A stretch of 64,000 nt of DNA from Halorubrum sp. Hd13 (GCF_002252755.1 NZ_NHOY01000078.1:16516-80515); one strand, 5' to 3'; shown: positions 26,417 through 35,772, counted from the first letter of the stretch. Numbers and translations: made by a program. Notes: generated by a model not told the origin, from the letters alone.

Positions 26417-27619
26417 TCAATCCGGATGAGTAGCCGTAATGGAGTATCCCATTAGTAAAGCGATGATCGAAGAGCGCATTGCTACTCCCACGAATGAAAG
26501 AGAATTAAATATTTGAACAAATACAAATGAGACAAGCAACATCGCAAGTATAACTTGCGAATCGGTGGTAGCCTGTCGAGTAGCACTGATGGGAATTCCG
26601 AGTGACAGTATGGAATAAAGGCACCCACCAAAGAGACCAAACGCGGAGAACATCCGTAAATATGAATTGTGAGGATTACCCACGATGTCAACTACTCCTG
26701 TGAAATTATATCCGAAAAATGGCCGCTCCTGTAGTGCTAAAATACTTGTTGTCCAAAGTTCCCGACGATTATTAAGCGAAACTTCTGTGAGGAATTCCGG
26801 ACCAGGGAATACGTTAAACATCATTAAAAAGGCAATGAGTAGACTGGAAAAGCCACTGATTACTGCGAGGGTCATAAACTCTCTACCTAGTTTTGTGTAT
26901 ACAACATAGATAGCTAGTGCCGCCAATAACGCAATCCATCCTGTCCTATAATTTGAGAACGCTAGTCCCAAAAGATTCAGGACCAATATAAGGGTCGTGT
27001 ACGAACTGCGATCAGTCTTCCATTCGTATAGTGAAGCGATAGTCGCGAAGAGAGCAAAAGAACCGAGCTGATTCGGATTGACAAACACACTCATCATAGG
27101 TTGTAAACTTGGATACCAATACAGTTGACTGCCCCATAGGGACACATCTATGAATCCAATACCGAAGGAAAGTCCAAAATATGGAAGAAATCCTAGCACA
27201 ACTAGAAAGGCACCGAGTCGGCTACCAATAAGACAGAATTGACGAAAACTGAAGACCTGAGGAAGAATAATTAGATTCGCAGTCGTAAAAGTGAGTAAAG
27301 CCAGAAGACGAACTACGTCACCAAGAACTGGATTAAATAGTGTTCGAAAAAGGATGAGTGACGCAAATAATAAAAACCAAAGAATATAAAACTTATTTAC
27401 AATCTTTACTTGATGGATATAAATAGAGAAGTACAACGAAATTACACCATATACGATTGCTATAGTTATATACGCTGACCTAGTAGATATGGTTGTGTTC
27501 TGTAATATGAGAGAACAAAATAAGAATAACAATAATAGTGGTGGATAAATTGAACCAATCTTTTGTCGTTGAGATTCCCAAGTGACTCCCACAAGGTCAT
27601 CGATAAAGTGTTGAATCAT
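26417..27619 (-). CDS. Wzy/O-antigen-ligase-like membrane protein
   Basis: 400 residues, about 11 membrane helices. A large loop near 260-300 contains the E-x-x-L...NRRELWTTSILALQERPFFGYN block, then NPHNSYLRMFSAFG, which resembles the WaaL/Wzy signature (R...H-N-x-x-L). It probably polymerises or ligates lipid-linked glycan outside the membrane. Very AT-rich for a haloarchaeon, suggesting recent transfer. Convergent with the preceding gene. Confidence 0.8.
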   Translation of the reverse strand: MIQHFIDDLVGVTWESQRQKIGSIYPPLLLLFLFCSLILQNTTISTRSAYITIAIVYGVISLYFSIYIHQVKIVNKFYILWFLLFASLILFRTLFNPVLGDVVRLLALLTFTTANLIILPQVFSFRQFCLIGSRLGAFLVVLGFLPYFGLSFGIGFIDVSLWGSQLYWYPSLQPMMSVFVNPNQLGSFALFATIASLYEWKTDRSSYTTLILVLNLLGLAFSNYRTGWIALLAALAIYVVYTKLGREFMTLAVISGFSSLLIAFLMMFNVFPGPEFLTEVSLNNRRELWTTSILALQERPFFGYNFTGVVDIVGNPHNSYLRMFSAFGLFGGCLYSILSLGIPISATRQATTDSQVILAMLLVSFVFVQIFNSLSFVGVAMRSSIIALLMGYSITATHPD

Positions 27620-27717
27620 AAGTACTGTGTTTCAGTTTGATCCTCTACAAACAGATCGTCGTGATCAAAGTTATAAAGTGCGAATTTTTATTAACCCACC
27701 AGAATATCTTAAGTAAA

Positions 27718-28821
27718 ATGCCAGATGTTCTATATCTCGTCAATTCGATTTCATCAACATCAATTCCAGTTGAAATCGCTTCTGCTATCAACGAGTATAC
27801 TTCTTCAAACGTTACGGTCGGCGTTCTTATGGAAAATTCTAATAATAGACTCGATCCAGATGTCCAAGAGATGGAGCTACCGATAATATTCTTCGGAGGA
27901 TCTGGGAATTTCGATATCACTCCCTACCGACGGTTATGGGATCATCTACACGATAAGAAATATGACATAATTCATCCACACCACAATTTTACTGGATCAA
28001 TTGGGAGACTCATTGGAAGATCACATCAACTCTCAGTTGTGAATACAGAACATAATGATATTCAACATTTTTCTCTGCCACAACGGCTTGTGAATACGGC
28101 TACCTTCTGGTTACCACAAGTGAACGTTTACAACTCGGAGAGTACTCTGTCATCACTGGGACCAGTCGAGCGATGGCTTTCAAAGCGCAACGAAGTCATT
28201 TACAATGGAATTGATATCGAACGTATTAGCAAAAGTAAGGATCATGAGCTCCCCGTTGATCTTCCAAACAAACTGCTGATCACAAATGTAGGGGTCATGA
28301 CGGAACAAAAGAACCAAAGGAATATTCTGAGAGCTGCTCGACAAATGAAACAAAGGTCAGCAGCCGATAACGTTCACTTCGTCATCGCGAGTAGTGGACC
28401 GCTCGAAAAGGAATTAAGAGATCTCTCTTCCCAACTCGGTCTTTCAGATCTAGTGACGTTCACGGGCTATCTTCCCGAACGGGAGCAAATATACAGTCTA
28501 CTTCACCAGTCAGATATATTTCTCACACCATCAGTGTATGAAGGGTTTTGCGTAGCAGCCGTGGAAGCGATGGGTTGTGGTTTACCTGTGGTCGCGAGTG
28601 ATATAGATGTCTTCCGCGAAGTTATTGGGGAACACGGGATTTTTGTCCCACATGATGATCCGAACGCGATCGCGACTCAGCTAATCGAGATCAGCTTTGA
28701 GATCGATAGTGAACGTGTTCAAAGAATGCGTGAGAAGCTACGTCAAAGAGCGATTTCAGAATATTCCTTGAAAGAAACAGCATTTGCTTATCACGAATTG
28801 TATACTGAGATTGCTAAGTGA
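27718..28821 (+). CDS. Family 4 glycosyltransferase
   Basis: 367 residues from ATG 27718, GT-B fold. The C-terminal donor site is clear: SVYEGFCVAAVEAMGCGLPVVASD (the E-x7-E motif) and GIFVPHDDPNAIA. The acceptor half starts DVLYLVNSISSTSIP. A TTTTTATT box about 30 bases upstream favours this start over the in-frame ATG at 27637. AT-rich. Likely adds a sugar to a lipid-linked intermediate on the cytoplasmic face. Confidence 0.87.
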   Translation: MPDVLYLVNSISSTSIPVEIASAINEYTSSNVTVGVLMENSNNRLDPDVQEMELPIIFFGGSGNFDITPYRRLWDHLHDKKYDIIHPHHNFTGSIGRLIGRSHQLSVVNTEHNDIQHFSLPQRLVNTATFWLPQVNVYNSESTLSSLGPVERWLSKRNEVIYNGIDIERISKSKDHELPVDLPNKLLITNVGVMTEQKNQRNILRAARQMKQRSAADNVHFVIASSGPLEKELRDLSSQLGLSDLVTFTGYLPEREQIYSLLHQSDIFLTPSVYEGFCVAAVEAMGCGLPVVASDIDVFREVIGEHGIFVPHDDPNAIATQLIEISFEIDSERVQRMREKLRQRAISEYSLKETAFAYHELYTEIAK

Positions 28822-28903
28822 TTCTATCTTTCTGAAAATGAGTTTTTGAAATGAATCAATGTCAAAATAGAGTAGCAATTAGTACAATCAGATCCGACTC
28901 GAG

Positions 28904-29848
28904 ATGTCTATTAAATTCCTCCATTTTAATTATGGTGACGAGAATCCGGACGTAATGTTTGAACGAGTTCGCAAAACGATCAGGTTCCCCGAAGCAGCCA
29001 AGCGAAAAGCTGCTGCGACTCTCGTCCGTCCTTTCGTGTCTGGTTCGTTTCCCGAGGAATCCCACGTCGATACTGATTGGGACTATCTGATCATCCTCGA
29101 CGGGTGCCGATACGATACGTTCCAGGAGTACAATCCGTTTAGTGAGTCAGCAACGGAGGGAACCTCGAATGCGAGCCACACGACGGACTTTCTGGCAAGA
29201 AATCTAACTGGGGACCAGTCGGACACGGTGTACGTGACCGCGTCTCCTCAAGTAACCAAGTGTGAATCGAGGTTCCATAAGGTCGTTCATGTCTGGCAGG
29301 ACGCGTGGGACGAGGAACTACGAACGGTTCCACCACAAAGCGTAACCGAGTCAGCAATAGAAGCCCTCGAGGAGTATCCGGACAAGCGGCTGATCGTACA
29401 CTACATGCAGCCGCACTATCCCTTCATCGGCCCTACCGGACGCGATCTGGAGACGCACGCCACGTTCACGGGAGGACTCCGAAAACGAGAGCATCCGTCC
29501 ATCTGGGAGATGTTGTCTTCGGGGGAGGTCTCAGAAGATGAGGTCAGAAGGGCATACGAGGAGAACCTCGAGATCGTACTCAACGAGGTCATGGCGCTAA
29601 CTGACCGGATCGACGGGAAGACGGTGATCACCAGCGATCACGGAAATCTGTTCGGAGAACGCGTCTCACCACTTCCGGTGAAGATCTATGGACACCCCTC
29701 GAACTTACCAGCGAAAGGTCTCACCTCAGTACCGTACCTTGAGCTAGAACACTACGAACGACGATCGATCTCGAAGGGTGATCGCGAGGAGCAGGAAGAG
29801 GAACACGAGGAAGTGAAGTCGAGACTCGAAGATCTCGGATACGTCTAA
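28904..29848 (+). CDS. Alkaline-phosphatase-superfamily protein (short sulfatase-like)
   Basis: 314 residues, paralog of 25411-26352. DWDYLIILDGCRYDTF carries the metal Asp. GTSNASHTTDFL holds candidate Ser/Thr nucleophiles, HYMQPHYPF is identical between the two, and VITSDHGNLFGE carries metal ligands. The C-terminus KSRLEDLGYV resembles the ends of the two longer sulfatases (LEDLGYI, LRGLGYLE), a shared tail of the local family. Its stop overlaps the stop of the convergent glycosyltransferase by 3 bases. Confidence 0.78.
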   Translation: MSIKFLHFNYGDENPDVMFERVRKTIRFPEAAKRKAAATLVRPFVSGSFPEESHVDTDWDYLIILDGCRYDTFQEYNPFSESATEGTSNASHTTDFLARNLTGDQSDTVYVTASPQVTKCESRFHKVVHVWQDAWDEELRTVPPQSVTESAIEALEEYPDKRLIVHYMQPHYPFIGPTGRDLETHATFTGGLRKREHPSIWEMLSSGEVSEDEVRRAYEENLEIVLNEVMALTDRIDGKTVITSDHGNLFGERVSPLPVKIYGHPSNLPAKGLTSVPYLELEHYERRSISKGDREEQEEEHEEVKSRLEDLGYV

Positions 29849-30942
29849 TCAGCGAGTTCCTCTAGTGACGTAGTCGTCTGAGTAACCGTTCGTGCCCAAC
29901 TACACGACCCGGTAAGACTCACTTCATAAGTCGGATCGCCGATCGAAGACACGAGCTGTTTCACGAGTTCGTGTTCGTCCTCGGTCTCGATCAAGTGGAG
30001 GTGTGGATCGTCCAACTCGCTGAGTTGCGAGAGGTCCGAACAGACGATCTCCAGCCCGCTCGCCATCGCCTCCAACACCGTCCGCGGCACGCCCTCCGCC
30101 CGGCTCGGCAGTACCAGCACGTCCCCGCTCCGGTACACCTTCGGCATCTGGTCGTAGGGCACGTGCCCGAGGAACGTCACCGCCTCCTCGATCCCCAGCT
30201 CTGCCACCTGCGCCTCCAGGTCCCCGCGTAACGCCCCGTCGCCACACAGGTACAGTTCCGCGTCCGGGTACTCCGCGATCACCTCCGCGAACGCCTCGAC
30301 CGCGAGCCACGGCCGCTTCCCCTCCGCGAACCGCCCGACGAACAACACGACCGGCCCCTCCGCGTCGATCAGATCGCTTTCGGAGCCCTCCGGCGTGAAC
30401 CGCTCCGTGTCGATCCCGTTCGAGACGACCTCGATCCGCGAACTCACACCTAGGTCCCGCACGCGCTCTTTGTCTATGTCGGTGTAACAGAACACCACGT
30501 CCGCCTGGTCGAACGTCCACCGGCCGAGCGTCTTCAGGTACACCGAGAAGAGCCGCTCCGGCGCGTTCTGGCTGTACAGCCCGTGGTTGGTGATCGCCAG
30601 CGGCAGGTCCCCGAGCCGCGCTTTCAGCGCCGCGAGGTTCGTCACGAAGTAGCAGTGCGAGTGCGCGTGGATCACGTCGAAGCCCTCGCCGTCAGCGTGC
30701 CACAGGTACCGCGCCACCGCGGGCGAGACGTCGTTCCCGAGAAGCGTCACGCCCGGCGAGACGTGCAGGATCGTGTACCCGTCCGTCTCCTCGACCCGCG
30801 GCAACGACTCGTCCTCACGCGTCGTGAGCACGGTTACGTCGTGGCCCATCGCGGCCTGGTCTCGCGACATCGCGTGAACGTGGTAATCCCCGCCGCCCTT
30901 CGTGTCGGGGTAGATCCACGGCGCGACACGGAGAATTCGCAT
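29845..30942 (-). CDS. Family 4 glycosyltransferase
   Basis: 365 residues from ATG 30942. N-terminus RILRVAPWIYPDTKGGGDYHVH, HAHSH near 95, VSNGIDTERFTPEG, VGRFAEGKRPWLAVEAF, then the donor motif SRAEGVPRTVLEAMASGLEIVCSD. GT4, retaining, GT-B fold. Unlike the AT-rich genes before it, this gene is extremely G/C-biased at third positions over most of its length. The last ~100 bases are less biased and encode an unusual tail rich in Ser/Thr. The start is chosen because it places the GGG acceptor-loop motif correctly. Confidence 0.87.
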   Translation of the reverse strand: MRILRVAPWIYPDTKGGGDYHVHAMSRDQAAMGHDVTVLTTREDESLPRVEETDGYTILHVSPGVTLLGNDVSPAVARYLWHADGEGFDVIHAHSHCYFVTNLAALKARLGDLPLAITNHGLYSQNAPERLFSVYLKTLGRWTFDQADVVFCYTDIDKERVRDLGVSSRIEVVSNGIDTERFTPEGSESDLIDAEGPVVLFVGRFAEGKRPWLAVEAFAEVIAEYPDAELYLCGDGALRGDLEAQVAELGIEEAVTFLGHVPYDQMPKVYRSGDVLVLPSRAEGVPRTVLEAMASGLEIVCSDLSQLSELDDPHLHLIETEDEHELVKQLVSSIGDPTYEVSLTGSCSWARTVTQTTTSLEELAD

Positions 30943-31003
30943 TACCGGCTCGTACCCGACGCCCGCGTACAAACGTACCGGTTCGGGTTAGTCACGCGTC
31001 TTG

Positions 31004-31044
31004 TTAACCAACAACTGCTCTCAGATTGGCCAGGTGTTGGTTAA
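31004..31044. repeat. 9-bp inverted repeat between glycosyltransferase and island
   Basis: TTAACCAAC (31004-31012) and GTTGGTTAA (31036-31044) are perfect complements separated by 23 bases. It lies at the junction between the glycan cluster and the accessory island. It could be a bidirectional terminator, an operator, or part of an attachment site. No second copy was spotted at the other island end. Confidence 0.4.
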
Positions 31045-31094
31045 GCGTGATTTGCCAACTCAGAGTAATCCACACAGATTCAGAAAAATACCGT

Positions 31095-31412
31095 TCACCT
31101 GTCTATGCCAGTATCTTCAGCTAGATCGTCATGTGCGTCCTCACCATCTTCATTAATATACTTCCAATGTTCAGTGTCCAGATGTCCTTTGAGATATGCC
31201 TCACCGTCTTCAGAGATCATATAGACACCATTACCTAAGCTTTCGAGGAGGCCTTCTTCATCCAATTTCTTACACCTTCGATCAACATGCTGTCTAGAGT
31301 AAGGTAGAGATGCCTCTGTAGTCATCTTCGTAGGTGTTGTCGGCTTATTCTCATGAAGGAACTCCAAAATCCGATCGTCAAGAGAAGTCATCCACTTGCC
31401 TGAGTGCCTCAT
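31095..31412 (-). CDS. PhiH1-repressor-like winged-helix regulator
   Basis: 105 residues from the ATG beginning MRHSGKWMTSLDDRILEFL, the characteristic opening of haloarchaeal PhiH1-repressor-like proteins. SYSRQHVDRRCKKL-type recognition helix (YSRQHVDRRCKKL), then LGNGVYMISEDGEAYLKG as the wing. It probably represses the divergent operon that starts near 31.6 kb. Upstream in-frame starts at 31421 and 31433 are possible. Confidence 0.82.
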   Translation of the reverse strand: MRHSGKWMTSLDDRILEFLHENKPTTPTKMTTEASLPYSRQHVDRRCKKLDEEGLLESLGNGVYMISEDGEAYLKGHLDTEHWKYINEDGEDAHDDLAEDTGIDR

Positions 31413-31634
31413 AGAGCACATATCCAATATCACAGTCTATAGTACGGACGAATAGCACTTATAGGCTATACAAAGCACATTTCGAACTATACCGTCAAAT
31501 ATATGTTACCAGAGGCTAACCGTTATTATACGGAACCCGAGTGACGAACCCTCGGCTCGTGAGAAAGTGTAGAAACCCCGGCCGCGGTGCTGGAACACCC
31601 GGCCAGGACGGGTTCTGTGTCGTACCACAGAACC
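31413..31634. other. Divergent control region
   Basis: It separates the PhiH1-like gene from the plus-strand operon. It contains several TATA-like words (CTATAGT, CTTATAGGCTATAC) near 31436-31475 that could serve the repressor and its operator. No gene was recognised. A palindromic GCAGGGCTTAAGCCCTGC follows inside the first small ORF at 31651-31668. Confidence 0.4.
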
Positions 31635-31826
31635 ATGCTGATACTGGCAACTGCAGGGCTTAAGCCCTGCGAGACGACTGACGGATCGAACAGTAACAAC
31701 TCCGGCTGTAGTTTGTGTCTCAAACCAGCGGACGGCTACGACGCTGCCTTCGACGGCCCACTCTGTACACCGTGTGCTGCGACACGCAGCATCGACAAGG
31801 ACACCGTGGAGGATCATAATGTCTAG
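31635..31826 (+). CDS. Small zinc-finger protein, first gene of the island operon
   Basis: 63 residues from an internal ATG, or 79 from 31587. It carries CSLC...CTPC, two Cys pairs spaced by 15 residues, the pattern of a small zinc ribbon. The stop codon overlaps the ATG of the next gene (31819) by 8 bases, arguing for translational coupling. Function unknown; DNA- or RNA-binding is likely. Confidence 0.5.
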   Translation: MLILATAGLKPCETTDGSNSNNSGCSLCLKPADGYDAAFDGPLCTPCAATRSIDKDTVEDHNV

Positions 31827-32133
31827 TCCCACCGAGAGCGACGCCATTTCGCTTGCCGATCTCTCAGCCGCCCACCGCGACCTGCTGTGGATACTCTCAC
31901 AGACCGGCCCCAGCGAGAGCGGCCCACTACACCACGCACTCACCGACTACTACATTGACGGCATCGACCACACCCGCGTCTGTACCATCCTCGAGGAGCT
32001 CATCGAACGCGACTTCGTCACCAAACACACCCACGGTTCCCAATACCGACTCACCGAATCGGCCCGCCGCGCACTTTCCGCGCGACAGGCGTGGCAAACT
32101 GCCACCCACAACACGGAGGGAGGCCACGAATGA
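31819..32133 (+). CDS. Winged-helix DNA-binding protein
   Basis: 104 residues from ATG 31819, preceded by GGAGG at 31808-31812. ISLADLSAAHRDLLWIL is helix 1. VCTILEELIERDFVTKHTHGSQYRLTESARRAL is a recognition helix plus wing typical of archaeal PadR/MarR-like proteins. The stop overlaps the next start as ATGA. Probably a regulator of the element. Confidence 0.68.
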   Translation: MSSPTESDAISLADLSAAHRDLLWILSQTGPSESGPLHHALTDYYIDGIDHTRVCTILEELIERDFVTKHTHGSQYRLTESARRALSARQAWQTATHNTEGGHE

Positions 32134-32606
32134 CGCGCTCCAACGACCCACTAGCCGCAGACCTCGCCAAACTCACACGCAGCTCACTCGGCACCGGCAA
32201 CCCGATCTGCCAAGTCTGCGGCCAACCGCTCCACGAAGGCGACGACATCACCGCCTACGCCTACCGCGCGGCGGGCGAACCCGCGTACGCGATCGGCTAC
32301 ATCATGTGCGGCTCAGATAGCCACGAACACCCGACCGTCTTCACCCGCGGTGTTCGCGAGTACATCCTTACGGGTCACATCGGGACGTGTTCAAACACCC
32401 GAACACAATCCACAACGTTCGTCCTCCTCGATCCGACCCCGGTCGTCACGAGTCCCACGACAACCGCTGAGCCACACGTCCACCCGGACGCCCCAACACC
32501 ACGAGAGCCAACCCAGCCAACACAGCAGGAGCCAACCCCGCTTCTTACCGCTGTTCAAGAACACGCCCGCTCCGATGGTGGCTCCCCACGCGAGGGGTCG
32601 GAGTGA
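32130..32606 (+). CDS. Zinc-finger protein of unknown function
   Basis: 158 residues from ATG 32130 (ATGA overlap with the previous stop). CQVCGQPLHEGDDITAYAYR is a C-x-x-C zinc-binding start. MCGSDSHEHP and TGHIGTCS supply further Cys/His ligands. The last 50 residues are Pro/Thr/Glu-rich and disordered. No known family recognised. Confidence 0.62.
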   Translation: MTRSNDPLAADLAKLTRSSLGTGNPICQVCGQPLHEGDDITAYAYRAAGEPAYAIGYIMCGSDSHEHPTVFTRGVREYILTGHIGTCSNTRTQSTTFVLLDPTPVVTSPTTTAEPHVHPDAPTPREPTQPTQQEPTPLLTAVQEHARSDGGSPREGSE

Positions 32607-32653
32607 TGCTGGCCGATCTGACTCACCAGCCCACCACCAGCAGGTGATCGGCG

Positions 32654-35515
32654 GTGGGAACACGCCAGCCCGCGGCCCGGAAGCGAGGGGTCCGGCTTGT
32701 CAGCCACACCACAGACATCTCCACTGAGGGGATCACCTGTCCAGCAGTCTCGCCCCGGCTGACCGAGTGGATACCGGACCTCCTCGCCAAACTCCGGCCA
32801 CGCACCGAGCGAACCGTCCGCGAGTACGCCACCACCGATCCGTGGCGGACGAGCTCACAGCTCCTCGCCAAAATTCTGCCAGCGTGGCAACAGACCGAGG
32901 ACCCGTGGACCGACGACGTCGCTGAAGCCGTCGCGTACACGCGCGCCATCACGACACTTGCGCTCATCTATGGAGATGAACCCACCAGCACGCTCAGTCC
33001 GTACCACCAACAGCGGTACACTAATCTCACCGACACAGTCACCAGCATCGGGACGGGCCGTGGTCCAGTCAACGCCGACCTCGGGGCACTCGCGAAAGGA
33101 CCAGTCGCACTCCATCGCGAGCTCGACGCCCAACCTACCGCCCTCACGCTCCTGTTGGACGGCGACGCTTGGACCTCTCTTACAGACCGCCGCACGGGCG
33201 TCCGCGCACTCGCGGCGATCGCCGTCCTCGCCGACGGGTTCGACGTCAGACTCGTCGCTTCCCCCAAAGTCCACCGACATCTCTCGAAGCGGTATCCCAA
33301 CTGGACCGGGTGTCACCTCGATCTTACTGGCAGCCGGGATCGGTCCCCCCACACCGACCACGCCTCCCAGACTGCCGCGGCCGCGTGGGAGGCCATCCGT
33401 GATCTCGACACCGAACCTGGGAAACGCCGGCTCCTCGGGAACCTCAACCCTGAGTACGCCCGGAGCTACCGCGATCTCACCAACGACCACGCGATCGATG
33501 TCGCTGAAGGCACCATTAGCAGATACGTCCTCGATCTCGAAGACCGTGAGTTAGTCACGATCGACCGCCGTGGCCAATATAACACCGTCCAACTCACCGA
33601 GCTCGGAGAGCGAGCCGTCCAGCAGTGTCTCGACGACACCTACGACCTCGTCCACCCGAATCAGCGCCGGCTCGATGAGAGTCTTACTGCGACCCCTCAG
33701 GAATCTACAAGTACAGTGTCGCCCCGCCGGGCAGGTAGGGAGACACCCACTCCCGACGAGTGGGTGGCGGCAACCGGCGACCCCGACGCAGACGCCGACT
33801 ACGTCCAGTGGCTCAATACTGCTGAGAACGCCCCAAGCAACCTTCACGAGCGATTCAGCACCGTTTCCCATGACGATGCTATCACCCTCGTCGACGACCA
33901 ACTCCACTCGTTCGACGACGGCCGTGTCGCGTACCTCAGTCACACCGATGGTGAAACCCTCGTTGTGCTCCAGTGGGGTGGGCCCCTCGCCACCCTGGGA
34001 CGTCTCGCAAGCACCTTACTGAGCGAGAAATCCCTCTCCAAAATCCTCACTCCCTCACGGCTCGGCCACGAATTCGAAGCGATCGACGACGACACCCAGG
34101 CGTATCCCGTAGACCGTATCCTCCGGCGTGGTCACCAAGTGGGCTGGTACAGCGATTCAGAAACCACCTACGGAGCGTGGCGTGAGCGAATCACAACGGT
34201 TCGAGACCAACTCCTCGCACAAGTCGCCGAACTCACAGACAGCGACGACACCGCCGCCCGCGCCAACCTCTTCGAAGATCTCCACGGCCTGATCGCCTCA
34301 GCGACCCAGCTGTATCACGCAGCCGGTATCGATCTCACGACTACCATCAGAGTGCCCGATACCGACGCCCTCGCACGCAACACCACCCAACGACAGGACC
34401 TCTGTGGGTTCCTCGCCAAGACGGCCCCTAAACAGTCCGTCTACGGAATTCACTCGGGCTACCGCATGCTGTTCGAAGACCGGCCCGCAAAGCTGTGCCG
34501 GCGACTCCCCGCCGAAGCGGACCACGACGCGAGGATGGATCTCACCATGTCGTGGGTGGTTGCCGGCCCGACGATCACGGAACTCCACGACGACATCACT
34601 GCCGCCCTCGCAAGCGAACTCACGACCGTCCGGGAAGCGATCGCCGACGGCACTGAACCCGCACCGACACTCGAAATCCCGGTCGTCGACGGGACGACCT
34701 ACCCCGCCATCCGGCGGGTGATCGACGAGGTCGCGATGACCCACGACACCCAGTGGACACCCCGCGAGCGCCAGCGGCTCGTGCGGCGCTGTCTACGCTC
34801 GTTCAGCCCGGCGGGCACCAACCAAGCGTGTCCGTACGACGTCGTGGTGAGCCTCTTGAGAGCGCTGAACGAGTCTCAAACGCCGACGCTGGGCGCAGTC
34901 GAGCGCGCAGCGGCCACACTCTCACCGGAGCGCTTCCGGCCCGAGCTCACGCCGACAGCGACGAAGCTGTACGCCGCCCTGCTGCGAGCCGACGAACCAC
35001 TCGGCCGCTCGGAGCTCATCGAGCAAGCAGAGATCTCCGCGAGCAGCTATGACCGTCGCCTGAGCGATGTTCGCGATCTGGACCGCGTCACGCCCGTCCA
35101 GCAGGGGGGCCACCGGCGGTGGGCCACGACGACTCCGACACCATCCCCGAAGACACCCCCTGTGACGGCGTGGCTCCCGGCGAGCAGCGATCAGCCCGCG
35201 CCGCCGCTGGTAACGCACCGACAGTCAACCATACCCGCCGGGCCGAACAGCCCGCCTCCTGACTACACGGAGAGAGGCAATCGCGGTAGATGGGACAGAC
35301 AGCCACCGATTGCGATTCCCACCGAACCCGGCGGCGACACCGATTACACCACACGTCCGATGACGACCACCAACCAGAGCCGACAGCCGAACAGCCACGC
35401 CAACCAGGTCCCAGACACCCGAGACCACCCAACCGACATCATGACACCGACACCACACCCGACGACAGCAGTCGCGACCCCACAAACACGGCTCTCGAAC
35501 GGGGGTGAGCAGTAA
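32654..35515 (+). CDS. Large unrecognised winged-helix protein (953 residues)
   Basis: The frame begins at a GTG; the first convincing block is from about residue 27. The N-terminal domain (30-230) includes TLLLDGDAWTSLTDRRTGVRALAAIAVL and FDVRLVASPKVHRHLSKRYP, reading like a nucleotide-binding or nuclease-like alpha/beta fold. A winged helix follows at about 275-335 (GTISRYVLDLEDRELVTIDR). The middle domain (400-750) includes GHQVGWYSDSETTYGAW and QSVYGIHSGYRMLFED. A second winged helix is at about 770-840 (ATKLYAALL, SSYDRRLSDVRDLDRVTPV). The C-terminal 110 residues are Pro/Thr/Arg-rich and disordered. No Walker motif seen. Domain limits and folds are inference; no function assigned. Confidence 0.72.
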   Translation: MGTRQPAARKRGVRLVSHTTDISTEGITCPAVSPRLTEWIPDLLAKLRPRTERTVREYATTDPWRTSSQLLAKILPAWQQTEDPWTDDVAEAVAYTRAITTLALIYGDEPTSTLSPYHQQRYTNLTDTVTSIGTGRGPVNADLGALAKGPVALHRELDAQPTALTLLLDGDAWTSLTDRRTGVRALAAIAVLADGFDVRLVASPKVHRHLSKRYPNWTGCHLDLTGSRDRSPHTDHASQTAAAAWEAIRDLDTEPGKRRLLGNLNPEYARSYRDLTNDHAIDVAEGTISRYVLDLEDRELVTIDRRGQYNTVQLTELGERAVQQCLDDTYDLVHPNQRRLDESLTATPQESTSTVSPRRAGRETPTPDEWVAATGDPDADADYVQWLNTAENAPSNLHERFSTVSHDDAITLVDDQLHSFDDGRVAYLSHTDGETLVVLQWGGPLATLGRLASTLLSEKSLSKILTPSRLGHEFEAIDDDTQAYPVDRILRRGHQVGWYSDSETTYGAWRERITTVRDQLLAQVAELTDSDDTAARANLFEDLHGLIASATQLYHAAGIDLTTTIRVPDTDALARNTTQRQDLCGFLAKTAPKQSVYGIHSGYRMLFEDRPAKLCRRLPAEADHDARMDLTMSWVVAGPTITELHDDITAALASELTTVREAIADGTEPAPTLEIPVVDGTTYPAIRRVIDEVAMTHDTQWTPRERQRLVRRCLRSFSPAGTNQACPYDVVVSLLRALNESQTPTLGAVERAAATLSPERFRPELTPTATKLYAALLRADEPLGRSELIEQAEISASSYDRRLSDVRDLDRVTPVQQGGHRRWATTTPTPSPKTPPVTAWLPASSDQPAPPLVTHRQSTIPAGPNSPPPDYTERGNRGRWDRQPPIAIPTEPGGDTDYTTRPMTTTNQSRQPNSHANQVPDTRDHPTDIMTPTPHPTTAVATPQTRLSNGGEQ

Positions 35516-35772
35516 TGAGCGACCAAACACTCGACCTAGAGACCGTCATCAGACGCGATCGCCCGACAGCGACGGACGGGAGTATCCAGGTCAGCACCGA
35601 CAGCACCGACGTCACCGAGGGATCGCGTGTCCTCCTTGGCTTCGGCGATGACCGTGAGGTCACCTTCGCCGTACTCACGCCGACAGAAGCCAAAACGGTC
35701 GCAATAGCCCTCGAAGAGGCAGCCCAGCAGGCAGACGCCGCTGACACCATCGAGAACCCAACCGATGAGTAA
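35515..35772 (+). CDS. Small acidic hypothetical protein
   Basis: 85 residues. Its ATG overlaps the previous stop as TAATG, and its stop overlaps the next ATG by 8 bases, so the three are translationally coupled. The sequence suggests a small beta-rich fold (RVLLGFGDDREVTFAVLTPTEAKTVAIALEEAA). No family recognised. Confidence 0.65.
   Translation: MSDQTLDLETVIRRDRPTATDGSIQVSTDSTDVTEGSRVLLGFGDDREVTFAVLTPTEAKTVAIALEEAAQQADAADTIENPTDE

Noticed and set aside
31651..31668. Palindrome GCAGGGCTTAAGCCCTGC considered as an operator
   Set aside because: It lies within the small zinc-finger frame and may be a chance or IS-derived sequence; there was not enough support for a separate site.
31506..31943. 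145-codon minus frame in the island control region
   Set aside because: It overlaps the coupled plus-strand genes antisense and has no protein-like composition.
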